Shown: positions 1-8,832 of the stretch, piece by piece
Position numbering within the stretch: position 1 is the stretch's first letter
Layout of the letters: each line of letters starts with the position of its first letter
Assembly (NCBI GenBank): GCA_028819255.1
Contig: JAPPMB010000032.1
Span: 1 to 48,778, forward strand
DNA: 48,778 nt
Reading direction: 5' to 3'
Origin: Bryobacterales bacterium
GTDB taxonomy: Bacteria; Acidobacteriota; Terriglobia; Bryobacterales; UBA6623
Notes under the pieces: generated by a model
Databases searched by the model: none
The model's input: the letters and a program-made list of their open reading frames with translations, nothing else
Told to the model about the DNA's origin: nothing
Position numbers and translations under genes: made by a program

Positions 1-220
1 ACGCCAAAAACCACCGCCGGGCAGCTCAGCCTCTACAAAAGTGGCGAACTTGGGTCAATCCCCTTACCTGGCCCCGATCCTGTTCCAGCCGGACCGTCGG
101 CGGCGGGCGGGCTCCCACACACGCGGCCGGTGAACGTCAGCTCCGTCTCGCACGCCGGCACCTGCCTCCCCAGCGGGCTCGGCCCAATGGTCGGCCACAC
201 GATCACGCTCTGGATTTGGT
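1..220. other. No gene recognised at left edge
   Basis: I see no convincing gene here. The short reading frames have Arg/Pro/Gly-rich compositions typical of shadow translation of high-GC DNA. It lies downstream of the minus-strand TPR gene that ends at 221 and may hold its terminator, but no clear stem followed by a T-run is visible. Confidence 0.4.
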
Positions 221-1651
221 TCAGCGGAGAGCCCGCAAAGCCGAGAGAACCTCGGCCACAAACGGGTCATCCGCCCCGTAGGCCGCTGACAGGATCTCGG
301 CCGCCCGTTCCAACGCATCCGCTGCGGAGACGGTTTCGCCCAGAGACCGCCTGACGTGCGCGAGGTTGTAGAGAGTCTCCCCTACCTCCGGGTGGTCGGG
401 CCCGAGCGTCCTCTCTTGGATATCGAGAGCCCTGTCGTACAGGGTCCCGGCCCGCGCGAGGTTGCCGCGCAGGTGGAACACTCCCGCTAGGCCCACTAGG
501 GACAACGCAACGTCCGGGTGTGACGCGCCCAGCTTTGTTTCGCGGATCACGAGGGCCCTTCTCAATAGCGGCTCGGCCTCGTCCAGACGCCCGGAACCGC
601 GGAGCACGGACCCGTAGGAGTCCAATGCCTCGGCGAGTTCCACCGCCATCGCCTCCCCGGCGGTCTGCAAGTGTCCGACAGCCTCGGCCAGAACGGTCTC
701 AGCGGCGTCGAAATCGCCCCGAACCCCGGCAAGGCGACCCAGATCCGTCAGCGCCATGCCTCGAGACGGTGACGGTCCGTCCCAGACGGCCAGAGCCGCG
801 AGATACCGCGCCTGCGCTTCGTCAAGTCGGCCCAGCACCTCGTAGACTTCGCCCAGACGGTTCTGGAGTCTCGCCACGTCGTCATGGCGGGGCCCGTATG
901 CGGCTCGAATCACGCCGATGGACTGTTCCAGCAGCGCAGCTGCATCAGCCGCTTCGCCTCGCACGGCAAGCGTGCTGGCCAGGTTGGCGCGGACGGCGGC
1001 GGTCGCCGGGTGCCTGGCGCCGTATGCATCGGCGTGGGAGTCGGCGGACTCCCGGTACGCCGTCTCGGCGGCCGCCAGCTCGCCTTCCGCTTCCAACAGC
1101 AGGCCCAGATCGTTCAGCGCTGCGGCGCGGACCCTGCGACCGTCGCGCGACAGAGGGCCACCCATCTCGAAGTGCTGCAGCGCCTTCCGGTACGCCTGCT
1201 CGGCTCCTAGCGGATCTCCGCCCGCATTCCTCAGCCGGGCTACCCGAATCAGCGTCCCGGCGCTGCGCTCGCCGGCCTCGGCAAGCTCCAGGGAGCGCTG
1301 GTAGAAACCATCTGCCTCCGAGTGCCTCCCGAGAACGGCCAGAGTCTCGGCGAGCTCGACCATGGTGTCGGCGCTTGCGCCAGCCGTCTGGGCGCCCAGT
1401 GCCTGCCGAAGAAGCGGCTCGGCGGCCTCGGCACGACCGTGGGAACGCATCAGCGCCGCCAGGCGCACGAGGCTGGAGACCGTGTCAGGATGTTCGGGCC
1501 CGGATTCCCGAATCCGTCGTTCGTACGCCTCCCGGTACAGGTTCTCGAACGGGGCCGCGTTCCCGGCCGGGACTTCCGCCGCGCAAAGCGTGGCAGCCAA
1601 CCAGGTTCCGCACAACGCAGGGAGCCGCCGTCCCGCTGTCACCGGCTGCAC
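221..1651 (-). CDS. Secreted kinesin-light-chain-like TPR protein
   Basis: 476 residues if translation begins at the GTG at 1651. The first 30 or so residues (basic start, then Ala/Leu-rich LPALCGTWLAATLCAAEVPA) look like a signal peptide. The rest is a run of roughly 42-residue TPR units of the kinesin-light-chain subtype, with recurring phrases such as YRKAL, AETAYRES, ALVIRETKLGASHPDV and ALDIQERTLGPDHPEV. Such repeats form a protein-binding superhelix and no catalytic residues are evident. It is divergent from the CRTAC1-like gene, sharing a spacer of about 50 bases, so joint regulation is possible. The partner is unknown. The family call is firm; the start codon and export are inferred. 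Confidence 0.85.
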   Translation of the reverse strand: MQPVTAGRRLPALCGTWLAATLCAAEVPAGNAAPFENLYREAYERRIRESGPEHPDTVSSLVRLAALMRSHGRAEAAEPLLRQALGAQTAGASADTMVELAETLAVLGRHSEADGFYQRSLELAEAGERSAGTLIRVARLRNAGGDPLGAEQAYRKALQHFEMGGPLSRDGRRVRAAALNDLGLLLEAEGELAAAETAYRESADSHADAYGARHPATAAVRANLASTLAVRGEAADAAALLEQSIGVIRAAYGPRHDDVARLQNRLGEVYEVLGRLDEAQARYLAALAVWDGPSPSRGMALTDLGRLAGVRGDFDAAETVLAEAVGHLQTAGEAMAVELAEALDSYGSVLRGSGRLDEAEPLLRRALVIRETKLGASHPDVALSLVGLAGVFHLRGNLARAGTLYDRALDIQERTLGPDHPEVGETLYNLAHVRRSLGETVSAADALERAAEILSAAYGADDPFVAEVLSALRALR

Positions 1652-1703
1652 CAGCCCATCCCGATCGCATACTAACCTAACCTATGGAGACACAGGCCTT
1701 GCC
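1652..1703. promoter_or_regulatory. Divergent intergenic region
   Basis: Only about 52 bases separate the GTG starts of the minus-strand TPR gene and the plus-strand CRTAC1-like gene, so both promoters must lie here or inside the coding regions. The core is AT-richer than its surroundings and contains ACTAACCTAACCTAT near 1670-1684. A related CCTAACCTATAAT stands just ahead of the Omp85 gene at 27527-27539. No firm -35 box could be assigned. Confidence 0.35.
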
Positions 1704-3383
1704 GTGACGTCCCGCCAGTTCTTGCTTTTGGGCATTGGAGCGCTCAGTGCGGGACCATCGGGTCTCGGGGCTGACGAGCTGCGCTTCCAGGACCGCAGCA
1801 GCGGGTCCGGAATCGGATTCCGGCATCATGCCAACCCGACGCCTGAGAAGCACCTCGTCGAAACGATGGGCGGTGGCGTGGCGTTGCTGGACTTCGACAA
1901 GGACGGATTCCTCGACATCTTCTTCGTGAACGGCGGCGCCCTTGTGCAGGGGGAGGACGGACTGGGTGTGGACCGGTCAGCGCCCGAACTCCGGGACAGG
2001 CTGTACCGGAGCCGAGAGGGGCGGTCCTTCGAGGATGTGACCGAGAGGACCGGCGTCAGCGCCGAAACCAAGGAAATCTACGGCATGGGGGCCGCTACGG
2101 GAGACTATGACAATGATGGATACGTCGACCTGTTCGTGACTGGATACGGGGGGACGATCCTCTATCGCAACGTCGGTGGCCGCTCCTTCGAGGATCGGAC
2201 GGAGGTTGCCGGAGCCAATGTCGCGGGCTGGTCGGCGAGCGCCGGATTCTTTGATGCGGACCTCGACGGGGATCTCGATCTCTTCGTAACGCGCTACCTC
2301 GATTGGCGCCTGGACACGAGCCGCAGGTGTGGCGAGCAGATCCCGGTCTACTGCTCTCCCCGGGAGTATCCCGCCATCGGGAGCGTCTTGCTCCGGAACG
2401 ACGGAGACGGAACGTTCACGGACGTCTCCCGGGAATGGCGTGTTGCTCAATCGCCGGGGAAGGCGCTCGGCGTTGCCTTCAACGACGCCGACGCCGACGG
2501 ACTCCCGGACGTGGTCGTTGCGAACGATTCGACGGCACAGCAGCTGTTCCTGAACAGGGGGCCGAAGGGTTTCTCGGAGGAGGCGCTACCTGCCGGTCTG
2601 GCCTACAACGAGGACGGTGGATCGTTCGCCGGAATGGGCGTGGATTTCGAGGACTTCGACAACGACGGCCGGCCGGACGTCGTGGCAACGGCGCTGGCCA
2701 AGGAGCTCTACCCCCTGTTCAGGAACGAGGGGAACGGCACCTTCGTCTACGCAACCCGGCAGACCGGCCTCGCCGAGATAACGGCCCGGCTGTCCGGGTG
2801 GAGCGTCAAGTTTGTCGATCTGGACCATGACGGATGGAAGGATCTCTTTGCCGCACAAAGCCACGTGCTGGACAACGTCGACTTGATGGAGCCGGGACTT
2901 GTCTACTTGCAGCCGCCCCTGGTCGCGCTCAACCGGTCTGGCCGTTTCGCGGACGTCGCCGCTTCGGCGGGGCCGGTCTTTCAAACCGGCCTCGCCGGTA
3001 GGGGCACGGCCTTTGGTGACCTGGACAACGACGGTGACATCGACCTCGTTGTGGGCGTGCTCAATGACAGGCCGAAGGTGCTTTACTCGAACGCGTCTTC
3101 GGCAGCGAACCACTGGCTTCAGGTAATGCTGGTCGGTCGGGCAAGCGTCCGCGACGGCCAGGGGGCGAGCGTCAGCATTCGGACGGCATCGGGCGGAGAA
3201 CAGGTCCGGTATGGTACGACTGCGGGCGGTTATTTGTCTGCCAGCGACCCGCGCCTCCACTTCGGCCTCGGGTCTGAGGCGGTCGTATCCAGAATCACCG
3301 TCCGCTGGCCAAGCGGCGTTTCGCAGGTCTTGGAGGCCATCGAGGCCGACCGGTTGATCACGGTCCGGGAGCCGGAGTCGTGA
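1704..3383 (+). CDS. CRTAC1-type FG-GAP/ASPIC-UnbV secreted protein
   Basis: 559 residues from the GTG at 1704; the open frame extends upstream to 1362, but that part lies antisense to the TPR gene. After a hydrophobic leader (FLLLGIGALSAG) there are at least seven Asp-rich calcium-loop repeats of FG-GAP/VCBS type: DFDKDGFLD near residue 66, then DYDNDGYVD, DADLDGDLD, DADADGLPD, DFDNDGRPD, DLDHDGWKD and DLDNDGDID near 438. These predict a beta-propeller. Residues of about 470-556 match the ASPIC/UnbV domain, ending in ITVRWPSGVSQVLEAI. Such proteins are exported and presumed to bind partners or polymer; no enzymatic activity is established. It is coupled to the following TPR gene by a 4-base overlap. 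Confidence 0.88.
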   Translation: MTSRQFLLLGIGALSAGPSGLGADELRFQDRSSGSGIGFRHHANPTPEKHLVETMGGGVALLDFDKDGFLDIFFVNGGALVQGEDGLGVDRSAPELRDRLYRSREGRSFEDVTERTGVSAETKEIYGMGAATGDYDNDGYVDLFVTGYGGTILYRNVGGRSFEDRTEVAGANVAGWSASAGFFDADLDGDLDLFVTRYLDWRLDTSRRCGEQIPVYCSPREYPAIGSVLLRNDGDGTFTDVSREWRVAQSPGKALGVAFNDADADGLPDVVVANDSTAQQLFLNRGPKGFSEEALPAGLAYNEDGGSFAGMGVDFEDFDNDGRPDVVATALAKELYPLFRNEGNGTFVYATRQTGLAEITARLSGWSVKFVDLDHDGWKDLFAAQSHVLDNVDLMEPGLVYLQPPLVALNRSGRFADVAASAGPVFQTGLAGRGTAFGDLDNDGDIDLVVGVLNDRPKVLYSNASSAANHWLQVMLVGRASVRDGQGASVSIRTASGGEQVRYGTTAGGYLSASDPRLHFGLGSEAVVSRITVRWPSGVSQVLEAIEADRLITVREPES

Positions 3384-4480
3384 CGGCACGGCTCGTCGCC
3401 TTCGTGGCGCTGTCAGCAGCGCTGGCCGCGCAGGTTTCCGGTCCAGTCGCCGAGCACGTCAGGCGGGGTGTGGCAGCTCGGGAGGAGGGGCGATTGGAGG
3501 AGGCTCGCCGACAACTGGAGGGTGCGGTTCGCGGGGCTCCGGAACTCGCTGAAGCCCATCTCTACTTGGGTCTGGTGTTGCACGAGACAGGGGACTTTTC
3601 CGCAGCGGCGGACTCTCTCGTGACGGCTCTGGCGCTCAAGCCTGGATTGCCTGGGGCGCGTGAATTGCTCGGATACGATCTCTTGATGCTGGGACGGGCG
3701 GAAGAGGCCGTGCCTCACCTAGACGCCGCTCGGAGAGAGGACACGGGCAGGTGGCAGTTGATCGCTTGGCTGGGCCGGGCCCATCTCGAATCCGGGAGAC
3801 CCGGACAGGCGCTCCGCCACTTGCTGGAGGCACAGGGCTCCGCCCCCGCGGACCCGGAACTGCTGTATCTCGTGGGCAAGGCCTACTCACAGCTTGCCCT
3901 TCAGTCGCACGCGCAATTGCTGGCCAACGCCCCTGAATCTGCGTACGCTCACCTCGCGACCGCGGAAGACCACGATCTAAACGGACGCTCCGACGAGGCG
4001 ATCGCCGCCTATCGGAGAGCGCTCTCGGGTAGGGAAGCGCTCCCAGACGCGTGGCGGGCACTTGGGGACATCGAGCAAGGTCGGGGTCGGCACCGCGCCG
4101 CTGTCGAGGCCTATCGGAGAGCGCTGGCGATCCGGTCCGACAATGGAGCCTTGCATTTGCACTGTGGCGAGGCGCTTCTCGCACTCGGCCTCGCCGCTGA
4201 GGCGCTGCCGCATCTGGAATCCGCCGTTGCCGGCGACGACCCACCGCCTCCAGCCGCTCTGGAGGCACTCGGCAAGGCCCTGCTCGATCTCGGGCGGTTC
4301 CTCGACGCGCGTGCGGCCTTGGCTCGGGCGCTCGACAGTGCGGTCGAGGAGCAGCGCAGGATGAAGATCCACTACCAGCTGGCCCGGATCGGTCGCAAGC
4401 TCGGGGACTCTGAGGCGACTCGTGAGCACCTGCAGGAGTTCACCGCCCTGCGGGCGAAGCTCACGGCCGGCGACAAGTAG
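3380..4480 (+). CDS. Exported TPR protein coupled to CRTAC1-like gene
   Basis: 366 residues from a GTG that overlaps the previous stop (GTGA), indicating translational coupling. The N-terminus LVAFVALSAALAAQVSG is a likely signal peptide. The remainder consists of 34-residue TPR units, for example EAHLYLGLVLHETGDFSAAA, ELLYLVGKAYSQLA, EAIAAYRRAL and HRAAVEAYRRAL, with no catalytic motif. A CRTAC1-like protein paired with a TPR protein is a combination I associate with Acidobacteria and Planctomycetes, and they may form a periplasmic or extracellular complex, which is inference. It ends convergent with the cytochrome c peroxidase gene. Confidence 0.85.
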   Translation: MTARLVAFVALSAALAAQVSGPVAEHVRRGVAAREEGRLEEARRQLEGAVRGAPELAEAHLYLGLVLHETGDFSAAADSLVTALALKPGLPGARELLGYDLLMLGRAEEAVPHLDAARREDTGRWQLIAWLGRAHLESGRPGQALRHLLEAQGSAPADPELLYLVGKAYSQLALQSHAQLLANAPESAYAHLATAEDHDLNGRSDEAIAAYRRALSGREALPDAWRALGDIEQGRGRHRAAVEAYRRALAIRSDNGALHLHCGEALLALGLAAEALPHLESAVAGDDPPPPAALEALGKALLDLGRFLDARAALARALDSAVEEQRRMKIHYQLARIGRKLGDSEATREHLQEFTALRAKLTAGDK

Positions 4481-4489
4481 CCTGCCTGG

Positions 4490-4543
4490 AGGGGCGTGCC
4501 GGGGTTGTGAAGCCCGGAACGCCGGTTTCAGGGCCACGCCCCT
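4490..4543. terminator. Possible bidirectional terminator stem
   Basis: Complementary arms AGGGGCGTG (4490-4498) and CACGCCCCT (4535-4543) flank a 36-base GC-rich loop between two convergent genes; the right arm lies in the last codons of the minus-strand peroxidase gene. There is no clear T-tract, so this is only a candidate. Confidence 0.3.
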
Positions 4544-5523
4544 TCCCGCACCGTTCCCGTCAGCGTCTTCATGAATGCGGCCAACGCGGCCTTCTCGGCG
4601 TCGGTCAAGCCCAGCTCCCGAATCTCTCGGTCGAGGTACGGGTTCGGCGTCCCACCGTTGTCGTAGTCATCGATTACGTCCTCGAGAGTGGCGAGGCTCC
4701 CGTCATGCATGTAGGGCGCGGTCTGCGCGACGTTCCGCAACGTAGGAGTCTTGAACGCTCCGCGCTCGCTCTCGCGCCCCGAGACGGCGAAGCGGCCATC
4801 GTCTGCAAAGCGGCCGTCCTCGTAGCCGACGCCCGTGTTGTGGAACCGTTCGTCCGTGAGGTTCGGACCAACGTGGCAGGTTCCGCAGTTGCCCTTTCCG
4901 CGGAACACATCGAGGCCCATCCGCTCCGTTTCGTCCAGAGCTTCCGTCGCTCCGGCCAGGAAGCGGTCGTAGCGCGAGTCCCCGGACAGGATGGTGCGGA
5001 CATACGACGCAAGGGCCCGCGCGAGGCCGTCCTGGTTCGGCTGCCGGCCGAAGACCTCCCTGAACTCCATTGAGTAGCCTGGGTCTGCAACTAGACGCGC
5101 GACGGCCGCGGGGATTTCGAGGTCCATTTCCAACGAGTTGATGACGGGCTGCAGCACCTGCTCCTCGAGAGTGGGAATGCGTCCGTCCCAAAAGAAGCTG
5201 CGTCCGTATCCCCGGTTGAGCAGTTTCGGAACCCTCCGGGGCCCGACTCGGTCGAAGACTCCCACGGCCCTTGGCCGGTCGTCCGTGAACGATCTCTCGG
5301 GATCATGGCAACTCGAGCACGAGATCGATCGGTCGGCGGAGAGAATCGGATCAAGGAAGAGTCTGCGTCCCAATTCCACCTTCGCCGGCGTAAGTGGATT
5401 GCCGGCAGGAACCGGCATGAAGGCGTCCAAGCCCAGCGGCGGACGAAGCGGGGACGCCGCCGCAAACACGAGGGCCGTTGCGGCGGGGAACAGCGCTCCG
5501 GTGATCGACGGCCAGCCGGCCAT
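4528..5523 (-). CDS. Di-heme cytochrome c peroxidase (CcpA/MauG family)
   Basis: 331 residues from an ATG. The N-terminus contains a hydrophobic export signal (ALFPAATALVFAAASP). There are two c-type heme-binding CXXCH motifs: CSSCH with Cys69, Cys72 and His73, and CGTCH with Cys213, Cys216 and His217. The conserved FFWDGRIPTLEEQVLQP segment and the PTLRNVAQTAPYMHDGS segment near residues 260-276 are typical of bacterial di-heme peroxidases. The length is normal for the family. It should act in the periplasm, reducing hydrogen peroxide with electrons from small c-type cytochromes, though MauG-like enzymes of this fold oxidise other substrates. It is convergent with the TPR gene and has no electron-donor cytochrome beside it. 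Confidence 0.92.
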   Translation of the reverse strand: MAGWPSITGALFPAATALVFAAASPLRPPLGLDAFMPVPAGNPLTPAKVELGRRLFLDPILSADRSISCSSCHDPERSFTDDRPRAVGVFDRVGPRRVPKLLNRGYGRSFFWDGRIPTLEEQVLQPVINSLEMDLEIPAAVARLVADPGYSMEFREVFGRQPNQDGLARALASYVRTILSGDSRYDRFLAGATEALDETERMGLDVFRGKGNCGTCHVGPNLTDERFHNTGVGYEDGRFADDGRFAVSGRESERGAFKTPTLRNVAQTAPYMHDGSLATLEDVIDDYDNGGTPNPYLDREIRELGLTDAEKAALAAFMKTLTGTVREGAWP

Positions 5524-6136
5524 GTCTCTGGTGATGATACGCGCTGCGGCGCTTGCCTGCCGTCAGCCGCAGTTGAATCTCGCGAACCGCTCAAGGATTT
5601 CGGGCTCGCACTCGTCCGACCAGTGCTCCCGGGCAGAACCGACAGCACCGGGACGTGACCAGGCTTTCATGATCGGCATCCCGACCACCCCGCCGCCACG
5701 AGGCGTCTTACATTCGAACTGTCGCAGGGAATGGCAAAACCCGTGTCGTCGTCGCGTTCGCTGTCTGCGCCAGAGCAGGGAAGGCGCGAACGGGGCCAGG
5801 ATCCCGACGCATACCGGATTGGTGCGGAGCAGCGCTCCGCGTCCGCTGATTCCAGACTGCCGTGAGCCGCCCGAATCGAGTTCCGCCTCGTGCCCTGCCT
5901 GTGGAGTGGGCACACCATGAATCAACAAGATCGCTGTTGGGTTTGGTTCACAGGTCGGGCGGCTCCCGCCCCGCTCCGGCCAGGAAATGAGGTGGTTGTG
6001 ACACAACTCTACACCGTGGCCCCACGGGCCGTGACGGACCGTTTCGACCACGACTCCTGGGAGGTTCTCCGTCCCCGCGACCGGGCGACCCCGGCGCAGA
6101 GTCCTGGCGGGCCCTTGAGGGGCGCCAACACTTCCC
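5524..6136. other. Gene-poor spacer, 613 bases
   Basis: No reading frame here resembles a protein family I know. The longest, minus strand 5563-6051, has a composition suggesting chance, although its 3' end lies only 40 bases upstream of the peroxidase start. The spacer should carry the peroxidase promoter at its left end. It marks the start of an accessory stretch continuing to about 10 kb. Confidence 0.4.
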
Positions 6137-7315
6137 TTAGGCTTCCCTGACGAGTCCCGCCATGTCCTTCAGACTGATCGCCTCGACGTCGTGCGCAAGC
6201 AAGTACCGTTCCTGCCCGGCGTACACCACGAATGAACGCTCCGGGCTCAGATCCTTGCGCGCGGAATGGAAACCCTTGCCCAGTGCCCTGCTTGGATTCA
6301 TGGTTCGCTTGAACTCGACCGCCCAAGGACGCGACTTGCCTGGCAGTTCCAGCACAAGGTCGATCTCCGCTCCGCGGGCTGTTCGGTAGTAGCTCGGATG
6401 CGTCGGATACGGCGCGACCGACAGCAATGTCTCGATCGCAAAGCCTTCCCAGCTCGGCCCGACGACAGGATGTCCGACCACGGCGCGAATGTCTCGCAAT
6501 CCCAGCAGGGCGTGAAGAATTCCGCTGTCGCGAACATAGACCCTGGGAGCCTTGACCATCCTCTTCCCTACGTTCGAATGGCACGGTCGGAGGCGCCGAA
6601 CGAGCAGCAGGTCGACGAGCAAGTCGATGTAGTTGGCGACGGTCGGAGCGCTGACTCCGAGTCCGGAGGCAAGCCTGGCGGCGTTGAGCCGGGTGCCTTG
6701 GCTGTGCGCCAGCATGGTCCAAAGCCTGCCAAGCGTCTCCTCTGGCACGCGACGGCCAAATGCCGAGACATCGCGCTGAAGGTAGGTCCGGACAAGGTCT
6801 CGGCGGTACGCCAGGCTCAACTCGTCCGTCGGAGCCGTGTAGCTGTCGGGGAATCCTCCCCTTGCCCAGAGAGCTGACTGAGCCACGGTGTCCGCAGGCA
6901 CTTCGCTGGCATCGATCGGATCCAGGGGAACGTAGGCGATCCTGCCGGCCAGACTCTCCCCGGACTGATGAAGCAGGTCCATGGATGCGGATCCGAGAAT
7001 TAGGAAGCGTCCTGTCCGCCTTCCCCGCCGCCTTCCGCGGTCGATCATTCCGCGCAGTTCCCGAAAGATCTCGGGGGCACGATGAATCTCATCCAGAACA
7101 ACCAGCTTGTCCTCGAGCGGCTCCAGATTCAGGGCCGGTTCGGCCACCATGGAGCGATCGGAACTCGATTCGAGGTCAAAGTAGGCCCCATTGACCTCGT
7201 CAGCGATCTGGCGGGCCAGTGTGGTCTTGCCAACTTGGCGCGGTCCAATCAACGCCACGGCGGCCTGGCTGCGCAGCCTCTCGCGGACATCGGAGAGCAC
7301 CCTGCGCTGAATCAT
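6137..7315 (-). CDS. AAA+ ATPase with DUF4143 domain
   Basis: 392 residues from an ATG. Residues 24-31 are the Walker A motif GPRQVGKT, and LVVLDEIH at 71-78 is Walker B. The sensor-like stretch RTGRFLILGSASMDLL follows. The middle region is a winged-helix-like segment (GLGVSAPTVANYIDLLVDLLLVRRL), and the C-terminal half is DUF4143 with the nuclease-like core YYRTARGAEIDLVLEL and WAVEFKR, where the E-x-D and E-x-K spacing resembles a PD-(D/E)xK fold. This family is common in mobile and defence-rich regions, but its role is poorly defined. The gene is complete, stands alone, and borders a decayed transposase. Confidence 0.9.
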   Translation of the reverse strand: MIQRRVLSDVRERLRSQAAVALIGPRQVGKTTLARQIADEVNGAYFDLESSSDRSMVAEPALNLEPLEDKLVVLDEIHRAPEIFRELRGMIDRGRRRGRRTGRFLILGSASMDLLHQSGESLAGRIAYVPLDPIDASEVPADTVAQSALWARGGFPDSYTAPTDELSLAYRRDLVRTYLQRDVSAFGRRVPEETLGRLWTMLAHSQGTRLNAARLASGLGVSAPTVANYIDLLVDLLLVRRLRPCHSNVGKRMVKAPRVYVRDSGILHALLGLRDIRAVVGHPVVGPSWEGFAIETLLSVAPYPTHPSYYRTARGAEIDLVLELPGKSRPWAVEFKRTMNPSRALGKGFHSARKDLSPERSFVVYAGQERYLLAHDVEAISLKDMAGLVREA

Positions 7316-7481
7316 GCCTGCACTCGCGTCGCCGCCAAAGCGGCACCCGCCCGTGCTCTGGAAGGAGCGTGCTGAAAATGTGCGCCAAAGTCCAGATCTC
7401 CGACCACGAGGTTCCAGAAAGTCTTCAGCGTCAGAATGCGACTAGGACGCATGTGCGAGACTGCTGAGATTATTGTCGCAT

Positions 7482-7502
7482 ATCACAAATTGAGATTGTG
7501 AT
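7482..7502. repeat. 21-base inverted repeat, 7-7-7 geometry
   Basis: Perfect arms ATCACAA (7482-7488) and TTGTGAT (7496-7502) flank a 7-base centre, within an AT-rich patch that stands out from the GC-rich surroundings. It lies about 165 bases upstream of the AAA+/DUF4143 gene and just beyond the 3' end of the decayed transposase. It could be an operator or a remnant of an insertion-sequence end; no matching second end was found. Confidence 0.4.
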
Positions 7503-7578
7503 TTACAACAATTCTTTCGGACTTCCCGTCCGGGCACTGGACAGACCGGCAATCCCTGACTTCGATTCCCAACAGCCT

Positions 7579-8022
7579 TCAATCGCCTTCGCTCTTGGGG
7601 CGTCCGGAGCTGATCTGCGAGGGGCGGTCGTCGAGCCGAGGGATGCGGACTGCGGTGTCCGCGAAGCCGGCTTGGATCAGGACCGCGGCGTAGGCGCAGC
7701 GTACGATGCGCGCCTGGATGCGTTCCGGAAAGATCTCGACGCTGGCGGAGGCTTGGACGAACCTGCGCGCCAGCGTGTCGGCCTTGGCTGTGGCGTGCCT
7801 GCCGGCGAGAGGGCGGACGAGCAGGCGGTAGAGGCCGCTGGCCACGAGGGTGAGCTGGAGAGTCGACTTCGATCTTCTGCTGGACCTTGGAGGAGAGGGC
7901 GTCCATGTGGAAGAAGTCCATGGCGTCGGCGATGGCGTTCTCGATCCGTGTGCGGCGGGCACAGCGGTCGATGAGAGACGGATGCCTCGAACTGGTTGGT
8001 GAGGAGCGGGGAATGCAGGCTG
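7579..8022 (-). pseudogene. Decayed DDE transposase C-terminus
   Basis: Three minus-strand frames must be joined to recover one protein: SLHSPLLTNQ (about 8022-7993), then LIDRCARRTRIENAIADAMD and FFHMDALSSKVQQKIEVD (about 7980-7857), then LQLTLVASGLYRLL through FPERIQARIVRCAYAAVLIQ to a stop at 7579. The order and motifs (IENAIADAMDFFHMDALSS, ASGLYRLL) match the end of DDE transposases I know from full-length insertion sequences. The junction near 7857 is explained by one extra base between VD and QLTLVA. The N-terminal two thirds are missing, so the copy is dead. Confidence 0.7.
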
Positions 8023-8078
8023 GGAACGGAACGTGGCCCTATCGCGCCAACGCAATTGCATGGCAGTAGAGTACCGTT

Positions 8079-8366
8079 ATGGCAATGGTCAAAGGGACCT
8101 TTTCGCTCGCGCAGGAAACGGTAAGGATGCTGAACGACGCGGCGGACCGGCTGGCCAAGCCAAAGAGCAAAGTGGTTCGAGACGCGATTCAGGACTACCA
8201 CGTTCGAATTGACCGTCTCACTGAGGCTGAGCGGGTCTGGATGCTCCAGGCATTTGATGAGCTCTCGTCCAGATTGCCGGCCAGGCCGGACGAGGATGTC
8301 GAACGAGAGATTGAGGAGATTCGAGCCAGTCGTCGCAGCGGAGGCCGACTAACGAGAGCGGAATGA
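8079..8366 (+). CDS. Ribbon-helix-helix antitoxin-like protein
   Basis: 95 residues from an ATG (a second ATG lies two codons in). KGTFSLAQETVRMLNDAADR followed by PKSKVVRDAIQDYHVRIDRL is a ribbon-helix-helix pattern: a short beta strand, then two helices. The charged C-terminal part (RPDEDVEREIEEIRASRR) is the usual toxin-binding tail. It overlaps the next gene by 4 bases (ATGA), the standard VapBC arrangement, so it should bind and neutralise a PIN-domain RNase and repress its own promoter. Because the adjoining toxin is frameshifted, this antitoxin may now be an orphan. Confidence 0.75.
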   Translation: MAMVKGTFSLAQETVRMLNDAADRLAKPKSKVVRDAIQDYHVRIDRLTEAERVWMLQAFDELSSRLPARPDEDVEREIEEIRASRRSGGRLTRAE

Positions 8367-8832
8367 TCTTGCTCGACACTTCGGTCCTCGCCGATGCCTT
8401 GACCGGTTCGCAACGGCTAGGATCTGCTTTGCGTTCGGCCCTTGAGAACGGGCCTCGGATGGGAATCCCGTCGCTGGTGTTGTTCGAATGGCGTCGCGGG
8501 CCGCGGTTGGCCCCCGAACTGGCGCTGCAGGAAGCTCCGTTCCCGTCGGAGGAAACCATTCGGTTCGGCCCCGCCAAGGCGATTCTGGCGGCTGAGCTGC
8601 GCCTTTCCGTCAGACGGAGCCCAGATCGCGCGAGATTGATCTCGCGACAGCCGCGTGCGCAATCACGCCCGGTGCGGAGCCAGTCATGGAGAGACTCGAT
8701 CTTGAACTTCCCGGGCCGCGATTCTTCCTCGAGAGCCAACACGTCAGGCTCTGGGTTCGAGAATCTCAAGCCCGCGCCCGCTCGGTACCCGGAAGAATGC
8801 GAATCCTCGGCGATCCAAGGTCAAGATATTGA
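8363..8832 (+). pseudogene. Frameshifted PIN-domain toxin (VapC-like)
   Basis: The frame opens as MILLDTSVLADALTGSQRL, a PIN N-terminus with the first acidic residue in LLDTS, and continues through IPSLVLFEWRRGPRL and AILAAELRLSVRR. The expected next block, REIDLATAACAIT, with the late conserved Asp, is in the frame one base back, followed by MERLDLELPGPRFFLES, which aligns with the usual end of such toxins, and a TGA at 8830-8832. One extra base between about 8610 and 8631 accounts for the shift. Without the C-terminal block the toxin cannot form its active site. A sequencing error cannot be excluded. The last 89 bases lie antisense to the next toxin gene. Confidence 0.7.

Noticed and set aside
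1362..1703. Upstream extension of the CRTAC1-like frame to 1362
   Set aside because: It lies antisense to the TPR gene, has shadow-like composition, and a signal peptide begins directly after the GTG at 1704.
5563..6051. 162-residue minus-strand frame upstream of the peroxidase
   Set aside because: Position would fit an operon, but there are no motifs, no signal peptide, and the composition looks random.
7482..7502. CRP-type operator
   Set aside because: The half-sites are in the reverse order (TCACA first, TGTGA second) with the wrong spacing for a CRP site.
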